This document shows positions 7,354 through 14,244 of a stretch of DNA of 20,699 nt, in pieces. The position numbers and the translations under genes are program-made. The stretch is from the NCBI GenBank assembly GCA_913041025.1, contig CAJWGQ010000025.1:1-20699 (forward strand), in the 5' to 3' direction. This stretch comes from an uncultured Gammaproteobacteria bacterium. Its GTDB lineage: Bacteria > Pseudomonadota > Gammaproteobacteria > Pseudomonadales > Azotimanducaceae_A. The stretch's first letter is position 1. The number at the start of each line of letters is the position of its first letter. The notes below the pieces were generated by a model. It worked only from the letters and a program-made list of their open reading frames with translations. It was not told the DNA's origin and made no database searches.

Positions 7354-9285
7354 GTGATAAGCGTTACCTTACCTGATGGTTCGATAAAAGAACTGGATTC
7401 CGGTTCCAATGGCTTTGATTTGGCTGAATCGATAGGCCCTGGCTTGGCTAAATCAGCTATCGCAATGACGGTTGATCAGGAGCAAAGGGATTTATGTGAT
7501 CCACTGGCCGACGGTGATTTGGTTTCCATAATTACGGTCGACAGTGAAGACGGGCTGGAAATCATGCGACATACGCTAGCTGCTCAGGTGTTGGCGAGCG
7601 CCGTAAAGAATTTATATCCCTCCAGTAAATTAGCGATAGGACCAACGATAGAAAACGGTTTCTATTATGACGTGCTGTTTGAAGAAGCTATCTCTTCAGA
7701 TGATCTTGCGTCCATAGAGGACGAAATGAGGCGGATCATTAAGACTCAGTCAAAAATAGAAAAGAGCTATAACGGTAAGCAAGAAGCTGTTTCGAAATTC
7801 TTGGACCTGTCAGAGTCTTATAAGGCTGAAATTGTTCAAGACTCTGATCAACAGGATAATTTTCAGATTTATGAACAAATGGACTCCGGCTTCATAGACT
7901 TGTGTCGTGGCCCACACCTTCCTTCTCTATCGCATGTAGGAGAATTTAAGTTAACTAATATTTCGGGAGCTTATTGGAAGGGGGACTCACAAAACCAGAT
8001 GTTGACACGCATCTATGGTACTGCATGGAAGAATAAGAAAGATCTGAAGGCTTACCTTACTCGTCTGGAAGAAGCAGAAAAGAGAGATCATCGTAGACTT
8101 GGCAGAGAGATGGACTTGTTTCACCTTCAAGAGGAAGGGCCCGGCGCGGTTTTCTGGCACCCCAAAGGCTGGACTATGTTCCAGCAACTAATCGATTACA
8201 TGCGACTGAAACAGAACGCTGCTGGCTACCAGGAGGTCAATACACCAGAGATCCTGGATCGCACTTTGTGGGATAAGTCAGGTCACCTTGAGAAATTCGG
8301 TGAAAATATGTACCTGACGCAGACGCCAGACGACCGGGTTTTTGCTATCAAGCCAATGAACTGCCCGGGGCACGTTCAGATATTCAAGCAGGGCATAAAA
8401 AGTTACAGAGATCTCCCTTTGTACCTTGCGGAGTTTGGTAAGGTGCATCGATACGAGCCCTCAGGGGCGCTGCATGGATTGATGAGGGTCCGCGCCTTCA
8501 CTCAGGACGATGCACATATTTTTTGTACAGAAGAACAAATCACCGAAGAGTGCGTCAAAGTTACTCGGTTGGTGCTTGATATCTACAAGGACTTCGGGTT
8601 TGAAGATGTCATCGTGAAATTTTCAGATCGCCCCGAAAAGCGGGTTGGGTCGGATGAGATATGGGATCGTTCTGAAGCTGCCCTTAAAATTGCTGTCGAG
8701 GCAGCGGGCTTGGATTACAAGCTTAACCCGGGGGAGGGGGCGTTTTACGGCCCTAAGCTCGAGTTTGTGCTGAGAGATGCGATAGGAAGGGACTGGCAAT
8801 GCGGTACGATTCAGGTCGATCTTAATTTGCCGGAGCGCCTCGGCGCTACGTTTGTAGATTCGGATGGAGAACGAAGGGAACCGGTGATGATTCATCGAGC
8901 CTTGTTTGGCTCTGTAGAACGATTTTGTGGCATATTAATAGAGCATTTTGCGGGACGCCTTCCATTCTGGTTATCACCGACCCAAATTATGATAGCGTCG
9001 ATCACCGACGAGGCTAACGATTACGCGCGGGTGGTAAAGGATCGCCTGCAGGAATTGGGGTTACGGGTGGAGCTTGATCTGAGGAATGAGAAAATTTCTT
9101 ATAAGGTGCGTGAACATAGCGTCACTAAGATTCCTGCCATTTTGGTGGTTGGGAAGCGGGAGGCCGAAGAGTCTACAGTAGCGGTTAGACGGTTAGGCGG
9201 TAAAGAACAGGACATGATGTCGCTAGACGAGGCTGCGCTCCGGTTCAAAGAAGAAGGTCGTTCTCCCCTAGAGATTGCTGGCTGA
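7354..9285 (+). CDS. thrS: Threonyl-tRNA synthetase
   Basis: Class II aminoacyl-tRNA synthetase charging tRNA-Thr in the cytosol. Domains in order: TGS (about 1-62), second additional/editing domain (about 63-230), catalytic core (about 245-535) and anticodon-binding domain (about 540-640). Core zinc ligands are visible: Cys in MNCPGH, His in DDAHIFC and His in MIHRALFGS. Motif 2 is around FGKVHRYEPSG. The 643 aa match E. coli (642). The start is GTG at 7354, supported by GGGAG 9 nt upstream and by the alignment of the TGS domain. In the editing domain the usual HxxxH reads RHTLAAQVLA: H73 is present but position 77 is Ala with a Gln at 78; the CRGPH motif is intact (C184, H188). No infC, rpmI or rplT follows, unlike the common gene order. 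Confidence 0.97.
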   Translation: MISVTLPDGSIKELDSGSNGFDLAESIGPGLAKSAIAMTVDQEQRDLCDPLADGDLVSIITVDSEDGLEIMRHTLAAQVLASAVKNLYPSSKLAIGPTIENGFYYDVLFEEAISSDDLASIEDEMRRIIKTQSKIEKSYNGKQEAVSKFLDLSESYKAEIVQDSDQQDNFQIYEQMDSGFIDLCRGPHLPSLSHVGEFKLTNISGAYWKGDSQNQMLTRIYGTAWKNKKDLKAYLTRLEEAEKRDHRRLGREMDLFHLQEEGPGAVFWHPKGWTMFQQLIDYMRLKQNAAGYQEVNTPEILDRTLWDKSGHLEKFGENMYLTQTPDDRVFAIKPMNCPGHVQIFKQGIKSYRDLPLYLAEFGKVHRYEPSGALHGLMRVRAFTQDDAHIFCTEEQITEECVKVTRLVLDIYKDFGFEDVIVKFSDRPEKRVGSDEIWDRSEAALKIAVEAAGLDYKLNPGEGAFYGPKLEFVLRDAIGRDWQCGTIQVDLNLPERLGATFVDSDGERREPVMIHRALFGSVERFCGILIEHFAGRLPFWLSPTQIMIASITDEANDYARVVKDRLQELGLRVELDLRNEKISYKVREHSVTKIPAILVVGKREAEESTVAVRRLGGKEQDMMSLDEAALRFKEEGRSPLEIAG

Positions 9286-9295
9286 TTAAAATATT

Positions 9296-11245
9296 TTAGA
9301 ATTGGTACTCCAGGCCTGCTAACACGGTGCGCCCTGTTGCTCGATAGCTGAACACCTCTGAATATCGGTCGTTCAATAGATTTTTAATTCTGAGGTGAGC
9401 TTTGAACCGCTTGCTAAATGTGTGGTTTAGCGTGGTGTTAACTAAAACGTACGAGTCAAGCGTGACTCGGGTGATTGGGGTGCTAGCAATAAATTCGAGA
9501 TCTTCTTGTTCCCCGTTTAGACTGATGTTGATATTAAAGTGAGTCAATTCATTATTGAATTGGTAGCTCGCGCTGAAATGACCGGTGTTTTTGGGCCTCC
9601 TTACCTCAGTTAGGCGAGAACCATCCTTTGACTTTAAGTAGGTGTATGACGCTGCTAAATGCCACTTTTGGTTAAAAGAGGTTTGAGCGGATAGCTCTAA
9701 GCCAAAACGAGTGCTTTTCTGGGCATCATTTTGCGAGGAGCTCATGAACGTGGTGGGATCGAAAATGGCGATGATTTCATCCTTCAGGTCCGCTCGGAAA
9801 ACGGTTAGATCTAGAAGTGCCTGGTTGTTAAGAAAAGATTGTTCCACGCCAAGGTCATAGCTCACCGACTTTTCGGGCTCAAGATTCGGGTTTCCCTCGA
9901 AATTGGAAGGGGCGTAGCCAAATAACTCGATGAAACTTGGATTAGTCGAACCAGTCGCGATACTCCCGTGGAAGCGTGAGCTCAAATTATCCAGTAGTTG
10001 TGACGCTGACACTTTGAATGATTGTTCGTCTTTGAAGCGCGAGTTTTGATCGTGTCTCGCACTAAAATTAAAATGTGTTTTTGTGGAAGGTGATAAGCGA
10101 TACATGACGCTGAAGCCTGACTGTCTGAGACTCTCGTCGTAATTTGCAGCAAGATAGCTGGCAGACCGATTTTTGAACTTGAGTTTTTCGTGCTGCATGG
10201 AAGCTGACAGAACATGTTCACTATTACCCGACCACTTATTGCTCAGGAGCCAGTCGATGCTGTCCCGCGCACCAGCGTTGGCTAGAGCGTAAAGACTGTC
10301 CTGATAGAAACGCGAGTTGGTTCTTGTGCTCCCTAGTTTAAGGGTACTACTAATCGGCTTGTTGATGCTCTTATAGGAAAGAGCTAAAGCGTTGTATTTT
10401 TGGGAGGTTTTACTCCAGTCTTTTCCGTCAATAACAAGGCCCTGCGTTTCTGTTGGAGGGAAAGCAAAATCCTGAGGGTCAGTTTCTACTCGGTTGCTCG
10501 ATCGACGAGCTTGTAGCGTTACGTCCAACTCTCGTGTCAGTTCAAAACCAAATTTCAGCAGCTCCGTTTGGTTTTCGTAACCATCGTCCTCACTTCCCAT
10601 CAGCGAGGTGTTTGTGCCGTTGGTTGTGTATTTGGAGATATTTGCAAGAGCGTAGTGACGTTCTCCTTTAGCATTCAAGTTTAGTAAATACTGGCTGGTT
10701 TGGTTGTTTCCGGCCGCGATAGAAGCCTTTCCGGAAAAGCCCGGCTGATTAGGTTTGCTGGTGATGAAATTAATAACGCCGCCAATCGTGTCGCTTCCGT
10801 AGAGTGCTGTTTGCGCTCCGCGTACAACCTCAATTTGGTCAATATCAAAGGTCATCAGGTCTGCGAAGTTGAACTCTGAACCGATGGCAGGATCGTTTGC
10901 GTTAAAACCATCGATGAGGACGAGTGTGTGGTTTGCTTCGGCGCCTCTTATCCGGATCTGGCTTGTGCTCCCGATCGGTCCAGACTGACTGACAGATAAA
11001 CCTGGAATTTGTCTCATGGCGTCTGTTGCGAAATCTAAGCCCTGCTTCTCTATTCGGTCTCTTAAGATGACTGAGATCGAGTTTCCGGTGTGCTGGAGTT
11101 GTTGTGCACTGCGATCGGCCGTGACTACAATCTCTTCACGGATTTGCTCTGCTTCAGAAAGGGCGTCGGGATTTTCAGCTGTCCACGATAAGGGCGCGAT
11201 CAACAAAAACGAAAAAGCGATCGCTCGGTATACGAATAAACTCAT
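9296..11245 (-). CDS. btuB: TonB-dependent vitamin B12 outer-membrane receptor (BtuB-type)
   Basis: Outer-membrane beta-barrel importing cobalamin or related corrinoids with TonB energy. A signal peptide covers about residues 1-23 (cleavage near SWTA/EN) and a TonB box EEIVVTA lies at 37-43. The plug domain (about 50-165) carries TDAMRQIPGLSV, IRIRGAEANHTLVLIDG and IEVVRGAQTALYGSDTIGGVINF, followed by a barrel ending in an aromatic residue (LEYQF). The 649 aa agree with BtuB-like receptors. The substrate call rests mainly on the cobalamin riboswitch in the leader, since sequence alone cannot separate BtuB from close siderophore receptors. It is transcribed alone, convergent with thrS, whose stop is only 10 nt away; no intrinsic terminator is seen. 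No btuC, btuD or btuF is present in the window. Confidence 0.92.
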   Translation of the reverse strand: MSLFVYRAIAFSFLLIAPLSWTAENPDALSEAEQIREEIVVTADRSAQQLQHTGNSISVILRDRIEKQGLDFATDAMRQIPGLSVSQSGPIGSTSQIRIRGAEANHTLVLIDGFNANDPAIGSEFNFADLMTFDIDQIEVVRGAQTALYGSDTIGGVINFITSKPNQPGFSGKASIAAGNNQTSQYLLNLNAKGERHYALANISKYTTNGTNTSLMGSEDDGYENQTELLKFGFELTRELDVTLQARRSSNRVETDPQDFAFPPTETQGLVIDGKDWSKTSQKYNALALSYKSINKPISSTLKLGSTRTNSRFYQDSLYALANAGARDSIDWLLSNKWSGNSEHVLSASMQHEKLKFKNRSASYLAANYDESLRQSGFSVMYRLSPSTKTHFNFSARHDQNSRFKDEQSFKVSASQLLDNLSSRFHGSIATGSTNPSFIELFGYAPSNFEGNPNLEPEKSVSYDLGVEQSFLNNQALLDLTVFRADLKDEIIAIFDPTTFMSSSQNDAQKSTRFGLELSAQTSFNQKWHLAASYTYLKSKDGSRLTEVRRPKNTGHFSASYQFNNELTHFNINISLNGEQEDLEFIASTPITRVTLDSYVLVNTTLNHTFSKRFKAHLRIKNLLNDRYSEVFSYRATGRTVLAGLEYQF

Positions 11246-11266
11246 ATCTACTTACTCTGTGCCTGA

Positions 11267-11286
11267 ATCAACGGTCCTCGGTTGAT
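11267..11286 (-). other. Hairpin in btuB leader downstream of the riboswitch aptamer
   Basis: ATCAAC (11267-11272) and GTTGAT (11281-11286) form a six-pair stem with an 8-nt loop. It lies between the aptamer and the btuB start codon, about 20 nt from the ATG. No U-run follows, so it is not a terminator. The position suits the expression-platform hairpin (P13) of btuB riboswitches. The loop CGAG in the RNA could make four pairs, one of them G-U, with UUCG in aptamer loop L5 as a kissing loop, but this is tentative. Confidence 0.4.
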
Positions 11287-11296
11287 CATGAATGGA

Positions 11297-11466
11297 CATC
11301 GGTCAGTCGGTCTTCGGGCTGAGGAGATGGTCTTAAAAGTCTAGACCCGATCTAGGAAAGCCTTCCCATGCGAACACAGTGGCTTGTTGAAATTTATCCA
11401 GATCACTCCAACACCGTTGCGAGGCCAGCATCAGATTAAAACTGATTTCCCGGACACTGAAGGATG
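11297..11466 (-). promoter_or_regulatory. Cobalamin (AdoCbl) riboswitch
   Basis: The 5' leader of btuB carries the conserved blocks of the cobalamin aptamer in order on the minus strand. They are a closing P1 stem (CATC..TCAGT at 11466-11456 with ACTGA..GATG at 11307-11297), GGGAAATCAG..CTGAT forming P3 (11451-11430), CGCAACGGT (11421-11413), GCCACTG (11383-11377), GGGAAGGC (11367-11360) and the B12-box AGCCCGAAGACCG (11320-11308). The last block is nearly identical to that of E. coli btuB. When bound by adenosylcobalamin such RNAs switch expression off, here most likely at translation initiation, since no terminator is seen. Seen directly and matched to the known consensus from memory. Confidence 0.93.
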
Positions 11467-11475
11467 TTTCGTAAG

Positions 11476-11504
11476 AGTTTAGAGTTTATATCTTCGATTG
11501 CCAA
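11476..11504 (-). promoter_or_regulatory. Promoter of the btuB leader
   Basis: On the minus strand TTGGCA (11504-11499) and TAAACT (11481-11476) are separated by exactly 17 nt, a good sigma70 pair. Transcription would begin near 11469, just before the first base of the riboswitch P1 stem. It lies in the gap after the nitroreductase gene, so btuB has its own transcript. Confidence 0.7.
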
Positions 11505-11523
11505 CATGGTGTGAAACTTACGC

Positions 11524-12177
11524 TTAAACGAAGGTGGTCCAGTTCTCAACAGGCTCGCGATCGGTGACCAAACTGTTAACCGGGGCTTCTGGATTTGCGT
11601 GTCCTACTGCGACTCCGCAGAAAAGCATGAGTTCTTCAGGTGCTTGAACAAAGCTAGCAACCGTTTCGGCCTTGGATGCCCAGGCCTCTTGAGGACAGGT
11701 ATCGAGTCCTTCTTCCTGTGCTAGAAGCATGAAACTTTGTAAATACATTCCGAGATCGGACCACTGAGGGGGCCCCATAATTCGGTCTACAAAACAAAAT
11801 ATTGCAGCTGGAGCTCCAAAAAAATCATAATTGCGAGCTAAATGCGCAAACCTAGCAGGTTTATCTTCTCTTGGAATATCCAAGAGCGCGTACATGTCTT
11901 CTCCGCACTTGAATCGAGAAGAACGATAGGGCTCTTTGAGATTGGCCGGATAAATGTCGTAAGCCGGTTTTTCCGGTTCAGTCCGGTTGGAGCAATATTC
12001 TCTGAAATTCGTCATGGATTGCTCATTGATAACGTAGATTCGCCAGGGCTGAAGATTCCCACCTGAAGGAGCACGCGCCGCCTTGTGCAGTAAATCCTTG
12101 ATAGTGTCGTTTGAAACGGGTGTATCTAAAAAGTTCCGAATGGTTTTTCTGGCAACCATTGCATCTCTGACATCCAT
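11524..12177 (-). CDS. Nitroreductase family FMN oxidoreductase
   Basis: FMN-dependent NAD(P)H oxidoreductase of the nitroreductase superfamily, presumably a cytosolic homodimer acting on nitroaromatics, quinones or similar acceptors. The N-terminal pattern RKTIRNFLDTPV (about 10-21) and PSGGNLQPWRIYVI (about 37-50) give the FMN phosphate and isoalloxazine contacts; a GAPAAIFCFVD strand and DLGMYLQSFMLLAQEEGL helix (about 140-158) are also typical. Length 217 aa is usual. The ATG at 12177 has GGAG about 7 nt upstream. BluB, the B12 lower-ligand synthase of the same superfamily, was considered because btuB is next door, but BluB's G-S-V-G-x-M-Q-P-W-N pattern is not matched. It faces away from the ABC operon and may share its regulatory gap. 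Substrate unknown. Confidence 0.88.
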   Translation of the reverse strand: MDVRDAMVARKTIRNFLDTPVSNDTIKDLLHKAARAPSGGNLQPWRIYVINEQSMTNFREYCSNRTEPEKPAYDIYPANLKEPYRSSRFKCGEDMYALLDIPREDKPARFAHLARNYDFFGAPAAIFCFVDRIMGPPQWSDLGMYLQSFMLLAQEEGLDTCPQEAWASKAETVASFVQAPEELMLFCGVAVGHANPEAPVNSLVTDREPVENWTTFV

Positions 12178-12387
12178 TTGTTTCTCCAGCAGTCTGTTGT
12201 TCGTGATGAGTCTATCGTAGTTTACTGCGATGGTGAGGGTTGTATTTGGAGATTTTCTGTTTATAGACCGATCAGTTGAAAGAATTAAGCTCTATAATGC
12301 AGCCTTGGAAAAGCGGGGTTTGCTTTTCTTGCGGCAATTGGACGCGTTAAGCCGATTGGTGTTATTTGAATTGTTTATTAGAAAGTC
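12178..12387. promoter_or_regulatory. Divergent regulatory gap with operator-like palindrome
   Basis: This gap serves the leftward nitroreductase and the rightward ABC operon. A perfect -10 TATAAT (12293-12298) points right but has no good -35 at 16-18 nt. A TATAAA (12265-12260 on the minus strand) points left with a weak -35. Between them lies TAGACC-GATC-AGTTGA (12264-12279), whose core ACCGATCAGT is an eight-of-ten palindrome. This resembles the TAGACCnnnnGGTCTA sites of TetR-family repressors such as NemR. It overlaps the left -10 and the expected right -35, the right place for a shared operator. No regulator gene is nearby. Confidence 0.35.
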
Positions 12388-14244
12388 ATGGATTTAGAGC
12401 AATCTGAAGATAAAGCTTCTCTTAGAGATCTTTGGGTCATAACCAAAGGACAGAGAGTCAAATACCTTTTGGCGATTTTAGCCATGGCGATTACTAATGC
12501 GTGTATGTTTTCGGCGCCCATAGTCGGAGGCCACGCGATAGATGTAATCACGTTACAGAACTTTGAATACGCTGATCAGTTTTTGCTGTCGCTTGGCCAA
12601 TATCTATTTGGTGAGGTGTCTTTCATCGGGTATCTCTGGATAGCAGCGTCAGTAGGTTTAATCATCACTGCCTTTGGTGGTTTGTTTCTTTACGCTCGGG
12701 GTCGCCTTGCGGCACTGGCATCGGAATCGATTGCAAGAGGCGTCAGAGAAAAGCTGTATGAAAAATTACAGGACGTTAAGTTAAGTTTTTATGACGGCGA
12801 AGATACGGGCGATCTGGTGCAACGCTGTTCTAGTGATTTGGAAACTCTTCGCGTTTTCTTGGCAAGTGACATCATTGAGATCGGACGAGCGATCATGCTG
12901 ATTATTTGTGTATTGCCGGTTCTTTTCATAATCCATGTGCCCTTGGCCTTGTGGTCGATATGTTTGATGCCTTTTTTGGTGATTGGGGCATACGTTTTTT
13001 TTAGTCGCGTAAAAGACGTTTTTTTGCTGACGGACGAATCGGAAGGAGCAATGACGGCGACTCTCCAGGAAAACCTCACGGGTATTCGTGTTGTTAGAGC
13101 CTTTGCGAGACAGGACCATGAAATAAACAAGTTTGGTAACCGAAATGCAGTTTTTAGAGATAACAACAGACGTCTCATTAAATTAATGGGAATCTACTGG
13201 CCGGTATCGGACATGATCGCGATGTCACAGATTGGCATCGTGCTTTTTGCAGGCGCACATTATGTGATGCAGGGTTCATTAACGATTGGTGACCTCTTTA
13301 TCTTTTTGACTTGCGAGGGGATGGTTATCTGGCCGGTTAGGCAGCTCGGTAGGGTGTTAACTGATTCTGGGAAGGCTGTGATATCGCTGGGTCGAATCGA
13401 TCATATTCGAAGAGCTGAAACTGAAGAGTCCGGCTTTGTTCCTTCTACTGGTCGAGCGCTGGGAGGTATTCGAGCCAAAAATTTGAGCTTTGCCTTTGAC
13501 GATGGAAAACAGATTCTGGATGGTTTTTCGATTGATATAAAACCAGGCGAAACGTTGGGAATAGTTGGTCCCCCTGGTTCGGGGAAGACGAGCCTGATTA
13601 GGTGCCTGCTTAAGCTGTATCCGTATCAATCGGGCTCGCTTGAGATAGATGGTCAAGAGGTCGCGACACTAAATCGTCACTGGTTAAGAAGGCAGATCGG
13701 TGTGGTGCTTCAGGATCCGTTTCTATACTCCCGAACACTTCGAGAGAACTTGTCCGTAGGTCGTGCGAAGGCTAGTCAGGCAGAGATCGAGCAGGCGAGC
13801 AGAGAGGCCGCGATTTACGAGTCAATAATGGAGTTTCCTGAAGGGTTCGATCAGCGAGTCGGAGAACGAGGGGTTACTTTATCCGGGGGACAGAGGCAGC
13901 GATTGGCGCTTGCCAGGGCTTTGCTTAAAGATTCTCCGGTGTTGGTGTTGGATGATTCTCTGTCAGCGATAGACACCAAGACAGAACAACTGATTTTAAA
14001 AGCGCTGCAGAAGCGGAAAGGCCGTCAGACTACGCTAGTGATAGCGCACCGTTTAAGTTCTCTTGCTTATGTAGATCGAATCGCCGTGATCGATCGAGGC
14101 CGCTTGGTTCAGCTGGGAAGCCATGAAGAGCTTTCCGTTGCTCCTGGGTTATATCGTCGGTTGTGCCAAATTCAAGGTGCTCTGGATGATCAGATACGAT
14201 CGGATGTCGAGCAATATGGTACCCAGAGCGACACACAGTCATGA
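12388..14244 (+). CDS. ABC exporter half-transporter, degenerate-site subunit (MdlA-like)
   Basis: Type IV (exporter-fold) ABC protein with six membrane helices (about 25-315) and a nucleotide-binding domain (about 350-600). Walker A is GPPGSGKTSL (K400), the signature LSGGQRQR (498-505), and the H-loop is VIAHRLSS. Walker B is VLVLDDSLSAID with Asp at 523 where the catalytic Glu normally sits, the hallmark of the degenerate subunit in heterodimeric exporters such as E. coli MdlA, LmrC/BmrC and TM287. The 618 aa are typical. Its partner starts inside its stop codon (ATGA overlap), so the two are translated together and should form a heterodimer in the inner membrane. Start is the ATG at 12388, weak ribosome-binding site. 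Substrate unknown; lipid or drug export is plausible. Confidence 0.9.
   Translation: MDLEQSEDKASLRDLWVITKGQRVKYLLAILAMAITNACMFSAPIVGGHAIDVITLQNFEYADQFLLSLGQYLFGEVSFIGYLWIAASVGLIITAFGGLFLYARGRLAALASESIARGVREKLYEKLQDVKLSFYDGEDTGDLVQRCSSDLETLRVFLASDIIEIGRAIMLIICVLPVLFIIHVPLALWSICLMPFLVIGAYVFFSRVKDVFLLTDESEGAMTATLQENLTGIRVVRAFARQDHEINKFGNRNAVFRDNNRRLIKLMGIYWPVSDMIAMSQIGIVLFAGAHYVMQGSLTIGDLFIFLTCEGMVIWPVRQLGRVLTDSGKAVISLGRIDHIRRAETEESGFVPSTGRALGGIRAKNLSFAFDDGKQILDGFSIDIKPGETLGIVGPPGSGKTSLIRCLLKLYPYQSGSLEIDGQEVATLNRHWLRRQIGVVLQDPFLYSRTLRENLSVGRAKASQAEIEQASREAAIYESIMEFPEGFDQRVGERGVTLSGGQRQRLALARALLKDSPVLVLDDSLSAIDTKTEQLILKALQKRKGRQTTLVIAHRLSSLAYVDRIAVIDRGRLVQLGSHEELSVAPGLYRRLCQIQGALDDQIRSDVEQYGTQSDTQS

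Noticed and set aside
9287..9298. TAAAATATTTTA palindrome between thrS and btuB as a bidirectional terminator
   Set aside because: All-AT, no room for a loop and no GC-rich stem; it overlaps the btuB stop codon by chance of AT richness.
11524..12177. Nitroreductase as BluB (B12 lower-ligand synthesis) because btuB is next door
   Set aside because: The FMN motif is PSGGNLQPW rather than BluB's SVGxMQPWN, and btuB has its own promoter and riboswitch, so there is no operon link.
12276..12298. TTGAAA and TATAAT as a promoter for the ABC operon
   Set aside because: Only 11 nt between the hexamers, too short for sigma70.
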